The position numbers and the translations under genes were made by a program. The notes under the pieces are model-generated. The model was not told where the DNA came from and searched no databases. It was given only the letters and a program-made list of their open reading frames with translations. 64,000 nucleotides of DNA from Chaunax sp. Z400 (Eukaryota; Chordata; Actinopteri; Lophiiformes; Chaunacidae), in the NCBI GenBank assembly GCA_037577475.1, contig CM075194.1, positions 5,135,992-5,199,991 of the forward strand, in the 5' to 3' direction. This document shows positions 22,994 to 35,818 of the stretch, piece by piece; the first letter of the stretch is position 1, and each line of letters begins with the position of its first letter.

Positions 22994-23831
22994 TAGGGAT
23001 GAGCGAGCGCACCTCAGATTGGGCGGGGCTTAAATGGTAAGCGGGCGGTGCTTAAACGGGAAGCTGTTATTTTACGCCTGACATTGATATGTGGGTTGAT
23101 CAGAGGTTGCTATATTTATTATTTACTATTTACAGAACAGCCTCATATTTGAGCTTCAGATCAATGTTTTTGATCACAAGAGTAAAAGAACTATTTAAGT
23201 TCTAAACTTGAATTAATAAAGAGTGAACACAAAACACATGCAGTATAAAGATGGACTGAATAAAATGCATAAACAAGTTTTTCATAGTAAATATAACTTT
23301 CTTTCTTTTTAGTTGCTTTTTCTTTAGCATCTTATTGAACTTTTTCTAACAATTAAATTCTCACAGTGCGATGTTTTTGACTCATTGTTTTTATTTGTCT
23401 TATTTTTCATTTCTGCAAAATAAAACATAATATTAATTCATATGTTTCATGTGTGTGAGAGAGAGTGTGGTTTATGTGTTATGTGTGTAGTCAAAAATGT
23501 AAGCGAGGTAGCAGTTTAATCTATGTGGGCTCATATTATATTATCATTTATTTTTATTTAAATAAGAGAGAGAGAGACAGTGTGGTGGAGTGTGGTTTTA
23601 TGTTTGTTTTAAATGAAGCTGGGTGATTTATGCAGATGGACTGTAAATAAGTTTACATACATACTTATACTGGGAAATATGAGTTCAGTATTACGACTGT
23701 ATTCTTGTCAGAAGCACTCGGCTGAGTGAAGATATTTTAGGAAGGAGCCGACATATTTTTCTTGGCTGATATTTGTGCTTGTTAAAAGCGCATCATCAGT
23801 ACCTAATACTCATTTAGCCGACTCATCCCTA
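22994..23831. mobile_element. Putative non-autonomous hAT-like element
   Basis: It starts TAGGGATGAGCGAG and ends CTCATCCCTA, so the outer 10 bp form inverted repeats. The flanking octamers AATAAAAG (22986-22993) and ATGAAAAG (23832-23839) agree at six of eight positions, consistent with an aged 8-bp target duplication. The 838-bp interior has no transposase frame. Confidence 0.6.
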
Positions 23832-24269
23832 ATGAAAAGTCAAGCGCACACATGTGAAAGTATTTTGAATGCATAAAAACAACTGGAGGATCACTTATCA
23901 GCTGCAACCACACAGATTTTAATCAGAAACTATAAATATTGAGTTATTGTATAGTTGATGAGAATTCACAATATTCTGATTATGTAACAAAAATGAATAA
24001 ATTATTACCTCATTATCTTAGTGGAACTGATTTGGCTGACATTACTGTACATAGGAAGAACATTTAGGTCAGGCCTAAATATATCTGCAAATGTGACTTC
24101 CTGTTAAACATTGTGCTGATTTCACAATAGACCCAAAAAGCAAGCAGATTAGACATTGATTTCTTACAAACAGTGAAACTGAACATTTTTTTTCTTTAAT
24201 CATTATGTGAATATAAATAACTAATCTTTTTAAAAACAATTTTTTTTAACTTTAAATCCCCAAAATTCC

Positions 24270-24432
24270 ATCATTGAAATAATTGTCCCATCATTTTTGT
24301 CTGTATTTCTAAATCTCTTTTATTGCGTTTGAATTTTTGGGCCTCAGTGGATTGCATTTCGTTGTCACTGTACTGCACTTGTACTATGATCAATGACAAT
24401 AAAGTTGAATCTGATCTGCTCTGATCTGATTT
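24270..24432. mobile_element. LINE 3'-tail-like repeat
   Basis: ATTTCGTTGTCACTGTACTG followed by CAATGACAATAAAGTTGAAT and a short ATCTG tandem tail resembles the 3' ends of common fish retrotransposons. Confidence 0.45.
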
Positions 24433-27100
24433 TTTTGCTATTGGAAAAAAGGAAAGAAAGAAAAAACACAACACAATCACTATTTTCCATATAAATGAAG
24501 TCTGTCTAGTATCTACTGCTGATTGATAGGAACTATTTGGCAGCTCCTCTGGTGTCCAGGAAGTGAAGCTTTACACATATCAAATTTCTTTGGAATAAAA
24601 CAAATAAGCACACACCCCACTCTCATATTTACAGCTCATCAAATACTAACTCAAAGTAATTTTCTGTTGTTATCACAACTAAAGGCAGTAGCTTTCATGC
24701 AAGTAGCAACACACATCATGGCAGGTAAAAGGTCTCTGCAGCACCTGGAAACATTGTGTTCCTACTGAAACTCACTATCATCTTGTATTCAGTAGAAATA
24801 CAAAATCAAATGCCACTAAATGACTTTTTCTGTGCTGCTCTCATGGGATGAAATACTCAACATATGCCTATATATACACATCTGATGAGCAGGCCCTTCA
24901 CAGTTATTAAAAACTTTTTGACATAACCACAATTATGTTGCAGAATCACACTCATTTCCAGTCATATGTATAAACACAGCTGGAGAAATATCTTATTTCC
25001 ATTGCCATTTCCAACTTTCATGTTTCACGTTTGACTGACAGTAATGATGTCATCTGGTTGGTCTTATTCTGCTATGAGTGGAGAATTAAATCAGCCTCAT
25101 CTCTTTGTCTCCTATACCGACATCTCTGGATGTGCTTCACTTCTATATGATCAACATATTGATCATGCATCTCTTGGTGCATGAAAGCCAAACACCAAAG
25201 CACCACAGTGGGCACATTTTGGTTTGAAGCCAAATGAAAAAGGAGCGACCAAAACTTGGTGGAGGTGATTTGTTGGATTATGCATCTTTTTGGGACAAGC
25301 CTAGTTGCATTCAGTCTGCAAATGCATCCTTCGGAGTCCCTGAGTTGGGACACAGCTCATGACTCTGAATGTCACATCGCTGACAGCTGAATAAATTTGG
25401 GTTTTGGCACAAAAACGCTCAAGTAGCGTTTGTCACTTTTCAGACATGTTAAAGACTAAATGATTAATCAAGTAATCAAAAAAAAGAAATCAATAGATTA
25501 ATTGGTAGTGAAAATAACTGCTTGCTGCAGCCTTGCACTGACACATATAAGTGGTATTAATTCAATTTATAGCATGTTATTAAATCTAATAACCCAGGTT
25601 GTTCAATGCTAATATATTTGTCTATTCTTTCATTTGTTTTACTTGTTCAGTTCTGGACAAAAGTGTGACTGGAAGCCAGAACAATGACTTTAAAAAGATG
25701 GATGGATGTTATTCAGTTATTTACACAAAGAGTGTTAGGTCACGCATTTCAACATCTCCACCTAACATGTAGTAATAAATTGGCACTGCATCGTGATTCA
25801 TGAATGGACAAGAATGAAAAAACCTGGAACAGAGCAGAGTCCAGAAAGAAAGTCCATCCAAGATCTTTTTTTTTCTGGCCGAAGAAATGAGTTTTTCTTC
25901 TCTCATGAGGAGAAGAGTCTGATCATGCTGTTACTGACCACAGATGCAGCTCTGATCTACCACCAGAGCTACAAAAGATAAAAGATAGGGTGCACTTTAA
26001 AAAAAAAAAATCACAAGTTTCAAAACATCCATGTATGAAAAGTTCCACAAAGCACACATTAATATTAGCCTTTAACAAATGAAGCTTCAGCAACAAGAAA
26101 TATCATGAGAGAGTTGCATGAATCAAGACTGGGTGAAAATGTGGTTTGCAGGCCATCAAAAACATGTTGGTTTGCTTGTTTATAAAGGAGCACTGAAGCC
26201 CTCCTCCCCCTCAGGACAAGGCTCCGGGCCAGCAACACATACTGACACACAAAGACCCCCAACGAAACCATTAGCCGGCTTCTATATCTCCATTTTTCTC
26301 AGCCTCACAAAGCCAACAAGGAGCTGCTGGAGGAGAAGAGTTGTGATTAAAATGAAGAGGTGGACAGATTACAAGGGAGCGGGAGGAGCAGCGTCAGCCT
26401 CACAGAGGACCTGAACAGCGAGAGGCTTGAGCAGAATCGACAGGCTGATTAAAATGTCAGGATGTGGAGCCATTTTCTCAGTAACCGCTGCGTCTACCGT
26501 CTACCTGCAGGACAGGTCTGTCCAGTCTGTGGTCTAGTAGCACCGCATCGCTAGTAGGTCACTCAACCTTCCAACAAAGTCATAGAATGTGATAAAACAG
26601 CAAAAAAATTGAATTTATTATTATTATTAAATTAATCAGTAGATAGAGGAAGCGGCTAAAGTCAAGAAAACGTACCGGTGGCAGGAAAAGACTGGCTGGA
26701 AGGAGAGCAGAGAGGCTCTGATCATCAGCACAAGAACAGGCTCTGAGCACTAGATCCAGATCTATGCACTTATTTACACACAAAGATTTTCTTTATATAT
26801 TGCAATTTGAAATTAGAAAATGTGTGTCCAAGGACACAGATGCACAGATGCTGTGTTAGTGGAATAAAAACCCTGAATGTGAGCAAATTGACATGAATCA
26901 ATTCACCTCAATTCAAATATGTCTTAAAATGTAAAATGAGCAAATTGAAGGAAAGCAACTATGAGATGAGCTCCTATAAAGCATATGTGGAATTTCACTG
27001 AATTCAGTCCAGCAGTTTTTACAGACAAGGGTAACACTATATGGCCCCTTTGCTAACTTGTTTCTTAATGAACTTAAATGGTTTCATAGTTGTGTTATTC
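24433..27100. other. Intergenic, little recognised
   Basis: No supportable gene. At 25445-25535 repeated ATTAAT and TAATCA words end near GCTGCAGCC, which resembles a degenerate hAT-type element edge. The rest is unremarkable. Confidence 0.4.
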
Positions 27101-27139
27101 ATATGAAACAAACCATTTCTAATGAAGTTACCATTAGGT

Positions 27140-27755
27140 CCACATGATTTTGGAAAAAAACGATTTTTTTTCTTTCTGCGATATATAAGACATGTGGTGA
27201 AATGAATTTTTTTGGGAATTGTCACCAGATGAATGTAAAATCTCTATTTGAAAAGATTTAATCGTTCTTAGAAAGTTTTTGTAGCAGGTTTGAAACTTTT
27301 AAATGAAGAGGTCGGCCTGTCGGAGTCACGTCTGACAAAAAAACTACAAAATAAAAATAAAATAGCTCCATCAAACCAAACCAAACAATAAACTAAATAA
27401 CAAATAGCAACAGGTTTTCAACAGTTTTGCTGAATCAAGGAGGCAAACCAGGAGTTTCCCCTCTTGTATCAATGAACTAAAAGTTGCAGCATGTTTGAGT
27501 TAATTTGCCTTATTTAACTTTGCACATTCTGCATATACACATTGCCATGTCAATATGGAATGTGCATATTGTGCAGCCCTGGTTTAAAAAGCATACTAAT
27601 CTCTCCAATGGAAGATAAACAGGCTTAAAAGATGGACAGACTTTTATTGTAGATCATTCATAAAATTATGAGAGCTGTGCAGGTTTTCTTTGTGCGTCCA
27701 GCAACGCGCCACATTGTGATGTCGCTGCTGGAACAATATATTGCCCAGCCCTACC
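27140..27755. mobile_element. Degenerate hAT-like repeats
   Basis: TTTCTGCGATATATAAGACA (27174-27193), ATATTGTGCAGCCCTG (27566-27581) and CAATATATTGCCCAGCCCTA (27733-27752) resemble the interior and the two right ends of a common fish MITE. The copies are diverged and boundaries are uncertain. Confidence 0.4.
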
Positions 27756-28859
27756 ACCTACACTGTGGCTTAAAAATAAACCTTAAAACCACAGAATCAC
27801 AGCTACAGCCAATAATCAAACAACTAAATCAACTGAAGCTTTCCTGTAACAACTCAAAAAGTGTTTTTAAAAAAACACCAGGGAGTTCAGGCTGGGTGCC
27901 CAGCGTGGATGCATGAGGAGAGACAATACGCAGTGATGTAAAACGTTGATCTCAAAGTGAAAACGCCACAGAAGAATCCACCAATACTGACGTGAACATT
28001 GTCTTGAGCAGAACAAAAGCCCAAACTGAGGCTGATCACCTGCAGCCCCTGCTGGCCAGCTAAGAGGAGGAGTCAGCAGAGAATCACTGCAACCATGGGT
28101 GGTCCTCGAGCATACAGTCATAAAACTGTTGGCTGACGGGTCCAGTTAATGAGAGAGATTAGCTACAGACGGACACGCACACAACCACACACACAACCAA
28201 ACGTCCAAATCCATCAGCAGCACACTAACCTTAACAATGACAGTCAACAACAACACCACGTTAACAGGTTATATGAGGTCAGACAGACGCCTTTGTTCAC
28301 CTTTAATTTCCCTTCATTTAAGGACATGAGCGTCCTTAAGGTTTAGGAAACACGCTGCATGCATTTTCTGTCTCCAATGTTTGGAAACCTGCATTTTCCA
28401 GCTTTCACTTCACCTCCAGTCATTCCCAGCCGCCGTCCCCTGCGAGCAGAAACGTGGATCCCGTCCCAGCCGGGGTCAGGGTGTCACTTAGAACCGCTCC
28501 CTGTACGCTCTACTCAAATGCGAGTCTTATATTTATGTATGACTTCACTACAATGATAGGACGATGTCGGCTCAATATTTTTCAGTTAGATCTGAGATTC
28601 AGTTTTTACAGTGTGCACGAGAAACGCTGGCATTTCTGCTTAACCCTCCTGTTGTGTTCGTTTCCTGTTAACTAGTTTTGGTGTTCCGCTCCGTTCTAAC
28701 TGATTATAAATCCATAATAATACATATGTTATCACCTAATGTGGTGTTTCATTTTTCTATTAACTCAACTTCTTGTGATCATTACAGTTTTTGAACTTCC
28801 ATTTGCTATTGATGGCCTGTAGGCCTCGTTGAGCTGAGCCTGAGCCATCGTGCTGCTGC

Positions 28860-29050
28860 AGAATGAACTGTGAGGAGAAAGTTGTTGATATCATTGAAAC
28901 AATGTTGTGGTTGTTTTTGATGATAGCCAACAGGTGTGGTTCCCATGAGGTAAAAATTCTATTGGGGATAGATTCCCGTGGGTGTTGCTATAGAAACCAA
29001 AAAGGGGCGTATCTAATGACCAGTCATGACCTGGAATACCAAGGGTGTCG
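28860..29050. repeat. Dispersed repeat, copy A
   Basis: ACCAAAAAGGGGCGTAT and AATGACCAGTCAT match, with a few changes, GCCAAAAAGGGGCGTTT and AATGACAGGTCAT at 33628-33656. Confidence 0.55.
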
Positions 29051-29459
29051 ATAAAACACTAAAAATTTAACAAAAAAATCTGAAAATGTATTTTATGTGT
29101 TCAGAGGCCATGTGTGAACAAAGTCATGGAACAATATGACAAACACATGAAATTAACTACTTTTTTTTTTTGGAGAAAAAAACTTTTAAATCGGTCAGAT
29201 TTGTCCGGAACACAACAGAAAGTAAAAACAAAACAAAAACAACTATTCATTTATTATCCAAAATAGTTCCCAGTTTTGCTGAAGCTGTATTCTGGTGTGC
29301 AATAATCCAGACAAATACTGGACTGGTTCTGACGACAGCACAGCACAGCTTTATGTGCAGCTTCTGGCTCAGGTCAGGACAGGAATCACTGATGAAACCT
29401 GAACTGGTTAAGAAATTACAACCATTTTTCTTCTCAGACGTCTCAAACCGTTTCAAGAG

Positions 29460-29790
29460 GTTTTTCCGGATGCGGTAATGCTTCAACACAAACGGAGTGA
29501 AGACAAAGAGCGCTCCGGAGATAAAACACTTTTAATATGTTTAATGAGATTACGACAGCCGCCTTCTGAGCACCGCCTGTCCTGTGTGGAAACACGTGTA
29601 GCGCTGCTTTCAGCTCACCACGGCTGTGTTTTCGTTACACTCTGTGCTCGGGTATCTCGGGTGATGGACGACCTGTGGATGGTCGTGGGGGGGCAGTATC
29701 AGGAATTGTTGAGCAGCGTGACCTTGGCGAGTTTTAGGCGCCGGCCGGTGGAATGCTTTTCAACGTGGGCGAAACCCCAGAGAACAGAAG
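29460..29790. promoter_or_regulatory. CpG-richer patch, candidate promoter region
   Basis: CpG is visibly denser than in the surrounding AT-rich DNA (for example GGCGCCGGCCGG at 29739). No coding exon is recognised. It could be a promoter of an upstream esr2 exon or of an unseen gene, or an old repeat. Confidence 0.3.
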
Positions 29791-29852
29791 GGGATGTACT
29801 TAAAGTCTAACTTCTTATTTGTGGTAACGGTAGGACTTCCCTCGATCCTCCC

Positions 29853-29938
<86 letters not shown>
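29853..29938. repeat. (CA)n microsatellite
   Basis: An uninterrupted CA run of about 86 bp, which creates a poly-Thr/His chance reading frame. Confidence 0.97.
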
Positions 29939-29939
<1 letters not shown>

Positions 29940-30213
29940 CGCTCCCCCGCAGCTCAGTTATTCACAAGTGGAAAAGGAATCTGGTATTTACATTAAGAGC
30001 CAGATTATTATTACACCATGAGCAGACTCAAGGCTGCGGAGAGGAGGCTGACAGGCATACATCCTCACCGGCTTCCTCTGCAGAGCCCGAGGAACAGGAG
30101 CAGATATGGGTCGCTTTTGTTCATGTGATAAAATCATCACTATGGGCATCAAAAGATTAGAGCATAAACCAAATATCTGTCAGCCATGAGGAGCGGCATC
30201 TGAAAAGCAAAAG

Positions 30214-30269
30214 CCTGCAGGGAGTTCATGAAGAGGGACAAAAAATGCCGCAGACAAACTCCCTGCAGG
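30214..30269. repeat. 13-bp inverted repeat
   Basis: CCTGCAGGGAGTT (30214-30226) and AACTCCCTGCAGG (30257-30269) are exact inverted copies with a 30-nt loop. Confidence 0.8.
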
Positions 30270-31399
30270 AGTTATAGTGGGAATATTGACTAAAGTTTTT
30301 GAGAGGAAATCTGATCTGACTGAAATGCTTGGATTGATTTACGCCTGTTGTTTTTCAATTTGCTTGCATTTTTGTATTTTTTTTTTTTTATCTTTGCGTG
30401 CAGAGACAAACTGGCTGCAGTGGGATGAATCGGTCGTCCTTATTAGGGCTGCACTGAACGAACTTTGATTGCAAACTAGACATTACACACGACAGAAATA
30501 AGATGTAGTTTTGCATTTATTTATTCTACTAATTATTCTTTACGGGAAGTTACTCACATAAAATCATTTTAAAGGAAACTTGTGTCTAGTTTTCACACAT
30601 TTTCTGGGTTGTCAAATTCTTAACAAGTAAAAAAAACAACAACAAAAAAAACAACATTCTTTGAAGTTTTGTGAGGAAAAACTAATGTATCAGCATTTAT
30701 GACCCCAGTTTCTCTGAGTGAAATGAAATATTTTCCATTTTTTTCTTGCGCACAATTAGTGGTGTTTAGTTCTCCTGTTTAGGGCTGACAGGTCTCAACT
30801 TTTTCTCCTCTGAGAGACTGAAGAAGATGCAGCCATATAAAGGAAGGAGGGGCAGCCAGTCAGTCCATTATTAATCACATTGTCTCCAAACTCTGACTGT
30901 TTAACCACAACATTCCTCCTCTATTTCAAATAAGTACAAATGACACACACACCCTACAACTGCGTGTTTTAATGCAACATGGAAGAAAAGTGTTCTGTAG
31001 TCCAACTGAAAGTTCTTCTTACCTCCGTGACATGCTATTATCTTCTGTTAGAGATGCATGGTGTGTTATAATCAATGAATACTGAGCAAGCAGCAGTATT
31101 ACATTTGTATTTAACCCTAGTTAATAACTCAAAATATATACCTTTTATAGTTATAAAATCAAATTATAACTATATTTTAACTGGGTTGGCTAAAGTTAAT
31201 GAAATTGCATTCCTGCCCTGGAGTTATCCTACACCAAGAAGAATCTGCTGTTTTAATCACATTTAATCTTTTGCCAGTTCTACATTAAATGTTTCACCTA
31301 AAAAACTATTAATTGATGAACTCCTGAAGCTGCAAAGACTTCATAGAAGCTGATAAAATCACTAGAAAGCAGCTGATTCTTCTTGGTCGAATAGAACAG

Positions 31400-31840
31400 A
31401 CGTGATCATCAGAGCTGCTGCACCTGTCAGTCACTTTTCATCTATTTCTCTGCTTCCCTCGGCGGAAAAGGTAGAGATGAAGAAACAGGTTCATGTCACA
31501 AACCTTCAGCGGTGGTGGTGGTGGTCCGAGGAGCAGATCGGCAGCTGGATGTGGAGTTGTGTCGGTTTTCAGCGCCTCCGTTGTAGTAAACAGTCACCGA
31601 AGGCAGCGCAAACAAGAACCGTGACGCGTAAAAGTGAAACTGAGGACGTGCATCTCACGCAACCAGCGCGTTATTACTTCAAGATTGTCTTTGTTCCTGG
31701 CGTGTCATTAATATTCCCCTTCATCTCCTCTCCTAACCTCACAGTGCAGGTTTAAGCTTTGGCCGATTTGGAGACGTCACCGGTCACGCCTCTTTGGAGA
31801 GCTGCCCGGCAGCGTTGCGCACAAGAGGAGGGTCCAAAAC
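31400..31840. promoter_or_regulatory. CpG-richer patch with a nearby minus-strand donor
   Basis: CpG is dense from about 31545 to 31825 (ACGCAACCAGCGCG, GACGTCACCGGTCACG). On the minus strand ACGGAG|GTAAGA at 31023/31022 is a strong donor-like site about 500 nt downstream. This would suit a promoter plus untranslated esr2 exon, but nothing proves it. Confidence 0.3.
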
Positions 31841-32689
31841 TTAACTGCAACCTGTTACTGAAAGCTAACAATTAAATGTTCTATGATCATTTTTTTGTGG
31901 TACATCACGCGTTTGTCATGCAATGACAATGAAACAGAAAAAAAACTTCGTGTTATAGTCAGACCCCACACTTAGAATTTCCCTGCAGCCCTCATCCGCG
32001 CAGTTAATGATTAAGAGAGATGGAACACAATAAAAACAGCACGAGACCAAAAGGGTTCTGCGTGTGCAGCCTGTGCCCACCGCGACAATTTATGTTCCTC
32101 TAAAAGTGTAGCAAGAGAGAAACGAGCCAAACCGACATGACAGATAAATAAAAGTCTCACATTTATCCTCCTGCTGCAGCTGCATGGTTTGATTTGGACG
32201 TGACTCATTTCAGCCACCTTTCTATTGTGAAGCTGCAGGTGAAGACAATTCACTCCTGATACTATGATAAAGAGAATAACTCCCCGTTTCTGCAACTATT
32301 TTTGTTTTGTGTGTTTGTACTAAAAAAGTCCTTAAAACAGATCATAACTTGAGGCATTTCAGCTTATTGTGAAATGGTGGTGCTTAGGAAAAACAAGAAT
32401 ACACATGTAACTCTCACATACTATTATATTATACTCAGTATAACATAAGGTACTGAATATGGGCCTTTGGAAACCACTGGGGACAAACTCAGATCCAAGC
32501 CAGAGCCTTGAAGGAAGAATGAACCATTGAGCCATCATGCTGTCATTAAACAGTTAATCATGGCAAACTAATCTGCTACAAGGTGAACCTGCAGCACCTG
32601 GGGGTCCCTGATGTGTGCCGCCTCATCATGGTCCCTTTTATGACTTTTACATTCTTTCATTCTGCAAATTTGTATATTTAGTGGTTGTA

Positions 32690-32998
32690 CCAGAGGTGGA
32701 GCCGTGTACTAGTAGTTAGTACTTAGTAGTTAGTTAGGAGTTTGCATGTTCTTGCTTCATTTGCATGGATGTATGCATTTGATCCAGCCTCCACCTACCA
32801 TCCAAATAGGTGAATTGGTGAAGCTAAAACTTCCTGTAGGTGTGAGCATGGGCGTTTGTGTTTCTATGTGTTGGCCCTGTGATGAACTGGCCACATGCCC
32901 AGGTTGTGCCCCGCCTCTCGGCCAATGTCACCTGGGATAGGCTCCACCCCCCACCCCTACCCCAGCAAAGAAGGCGTGGTTATAGAAAATAGATGGAC
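32690..32998. mobile_element. Common teleost interspersed repeat
   Basis: The order GAGTTTGCATGTTC, TGTGTTGGCCCTGTGATGAA, CCCGCCTCTCGGCCAATGTC, TGGGATAGGCTCCACC and ending AAAATAGATGGA is a pattern I recognise as a widespread fish retroelement-derived repeat, in plus orientation. Confidence 0.6.
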
Positions 32999-33594
32999 AG
33001 CTGTAACCACTGCTTTCTCTCCAATATTCCTTATTTAACCTCTTACTGCTGCTGATTTGTGAAGACCACAGTAATCCTCACCTTTCATGAGGTTTATGAA
33101 TGAAGGACATTCAGCATCACAAGAAATAAAATAGAGACATTAGCTATTTTCTTTACAATTACAATTACAGCCTTCTTATTGATTCATACAATTTTGCAAC
33201 TCTCACCATAATGTAGCCTTAACAAATGCTTTAAGTTGTCAGTAATTATGAAGTCATCATTATAAGCCATCACTCTGGTTTTCTCAAAAACTGAAAGAAA
33301 AATTAAACCCATCTCCTCCTGCATTTTTTTTTTGTTCAATTGACACCAAAGTTGCTACTCTGTGAATTAAATACATCTCCAGCAGTCATTAGAGAATAAG
33401 AAAGAAAATGATATCATAGTAGGTGAAGCGGTGAGTTGCAGAATTTTACATTAAAAAAGTGAATTTTTTACTTTGAATTCAATCCTCATTTTAACTCTTG
33501 CAGTTAAAGGGATAAAAAAGCATCTTTAAATATCAATTTCACACATATGGAGCAATCAGTCTTTACAACGTCTAAGAATTTTTGACACTACTTG

Positions 33595-33670
33595 GATAGG
33601 TTCCTGTGAGGGGTTGCCATGGAAGCCAAAAAGGGGCGTTTCCAATGACAGGTCATCACATTTGATTGAA
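33595..33670. repeat. Dispersed repeat, copy B
   Basis: Partner of 28860-29050 in the same orientation; the shared core is about 70 bp. Confidence 0.55.
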
Positions 33671-35680
33671 TCATACACTTTTAGAATCACTGTTGAATGC
33701 ACTTTTGTCTTTACTTAAGTTTTACTGAATTGCACTATAACATCAGGATTCAATGCAACCTATTGTTGTTGCAACATATTTGTGCAGTTCTGTGTTGATT
33801 CACCCCTGTGGTCATTCCTGAGGCTCTACTTGTGTGGTGTTGCATTGCAAGCTTTATTGTGTTCACTTCCTACTGTTGCAGCTACCTGCAGATTAAAGAT
33901 ACTGTGCCATGGTGGTGTCAGGATAGGCGCAACCAGACACTGATAACCATGGTGGTGTACGCTCTGTTGACTGACTGGAAATCTCAACACAAAAGAGCCG
34001 CCATGCTAAAAATATTTAATGGCAAACATCCAAACAGCCGAGGGACAGATTCCAGGTCAGAAAATATGTGGCACATGTGACAAAAGTGCAGCCTAAGGGT
34101 TCAGACCTTAAGGACCTATAAGGCAGTTAGACCATGATTAAAAAAAAAAGAAATGAATTTTTCTATGTTTAATGAAAAATGTCAGAGTGTGTGGTGAGTC
34201 AGTGAAGGACACATATACCACTGCAAATATGAGTTTTTATAATGCAATTCTTTCTGAATTTTATATTACACACATAATGATTAATGATTAACTTTTCTTT
34301 TCTCAGCAGCTTCAGGCCTATTTGTCTCTCACATAAAAACATCTGTGGTCGACGTAGTAACCATGTGCACACTGTCTCGAGCTGCACTGGCTTCCATATA
34401 TCTCTTTAAACAGTTACCTCCTGTTGCCACTTGGAGTTGCCAATGTACAACAGAGCCCTGCAGATTAAAAACATTAACCATCATTGCTTTGGGGATTTTA
34501 CATACCACAATTCCCTCATTTTACCTCCCACACACAAACAAGACACAGAAAATGAGAGAACACCAAACCTTTCAATGACACCGTCAGCTTTTGCCCACTT
34601 TGAAGCTGATAGGCAGGAGTTGGTGGAGAGTTCATTTCCAAAACCTTTGAATTGTCCTGGGAGGCAATAATTACTCCATCTATAAAAGTGTTCATTTTTC
34701 CATTTGAGTGCTTAATTTACCACCTAACTAATCAAAAGTGCCGTAATTATTTTTAATTTTATGCTATTAAGTCTTTTGGTGTGTTGTTTTGTTAAACAGT
34801 GGGGATGTGATTAGAATTCTTTATAGTGATATGGCTCTAACTGATTTGTCTGGGGGGGGATTTGAAGTTCATAGAGGTCCTTTTGATTTGATTCCCACCT
34901 TTGATTTATATTCTCTAAACTCCTCTCGGGTCACCTATAAGGTCATCTGGTCTCATTTCCACCGTCTCTTAAAGTGATTTCAGATTTATTTCTTATTCCA
35001 TTCACAATCTACATGCAGCTGAGGTGGTCAGCGGGTTCAGGGATGTACAGTCGCATATCTTAAAGCTGAAATGAGATCATTTGACTGAGCTCAATTGCTT
35101 GTTTAACATGTTTAAAATAGTTTCTAAGGCTAGTAAAATGGTCCAAAAAGATAAGATAGACAGATTTGAGACTTTTGCTGGAGGTCTGCTGACAATTATT
35201 TAAATATTGGACTTTGTTGTTCCAGAGGAAGATTTGTTTTCAGTTTAATAATGAGCTGTCCTATAGTTATAGTAGTAGTAGTAGTAGTCTAAACCGAACC
35301 AAATTGCAAGCATTTCAAAATGTTAACAGTCCAACCCAACTTTTCATATCTATTTTTGCTATTATTACAGCAGAGCCCTGCACATGCAGAGGTATTGCTA
35401 GAGGCGTGAGGGTTAGGGTTAACCACATAGGTCAAAGCTTAAGTGCCGTTTACACCACAACGATTCTGCCATGAAACTGTCAACGTTTGTTGTGGTTTGG
35501 ATGTTTGTTTATTGTTTTGGGGGCCTGAAAATGCTAACTTTTGAAGTGCAATTATTGCCGTCGTTGTGCAAACTGGCAAAAATGCAATAATTCTGAACAC
35601 TGTAATGACATGGCAACTCTTCATGTGCGGACAAAACACGTGGTCAGTGTTGTGCAAGTTCACACTTGAGATGAACTACC
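33671..35680. other. Intergenic, nothing recognised
   Basis: A 90-codon frame at 33808-34080 resembles no family I know and has no visible splice context. A short (AGT)n run lies at 35267-35289. Confidence 0.4.
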
Positions 35681-35683
35681 TCA

Positions 35684-35818
35684 AAGTTCAGTTCACACTG
35701 ATTAAATGAACTAGTTCACGTTCAAGTTCAACTCCACAGTCCCAAAAAAAAAGTTCAGTTCACACTGATTAAATGAACTATCACGTTCAAGTTCAACTCT
35801 ACAGTCCCAAAAAAAAAG
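35684..35818. repeat. 67-bp tandem duplication
   Basis: Two copies begin AAGTTCAGTTCACACTGATT at 35684 and 35751 and each ends in an A-run. Copy 2 lacks two bases (AACTATCACG instead of AACTAGTTCACG). Confidence 0.9.

Noticed and set aside
29794..30021. Frame with a long His/Thr run
   Set aside because: It is created by the (CA)n microsatellite at 29853-29938.
33808..34080. 90-codon frame as a possible small membrane protein
   Set aside because: No recognisable family, no splice or promoter context, and similar frames occur by chance in this DNA.
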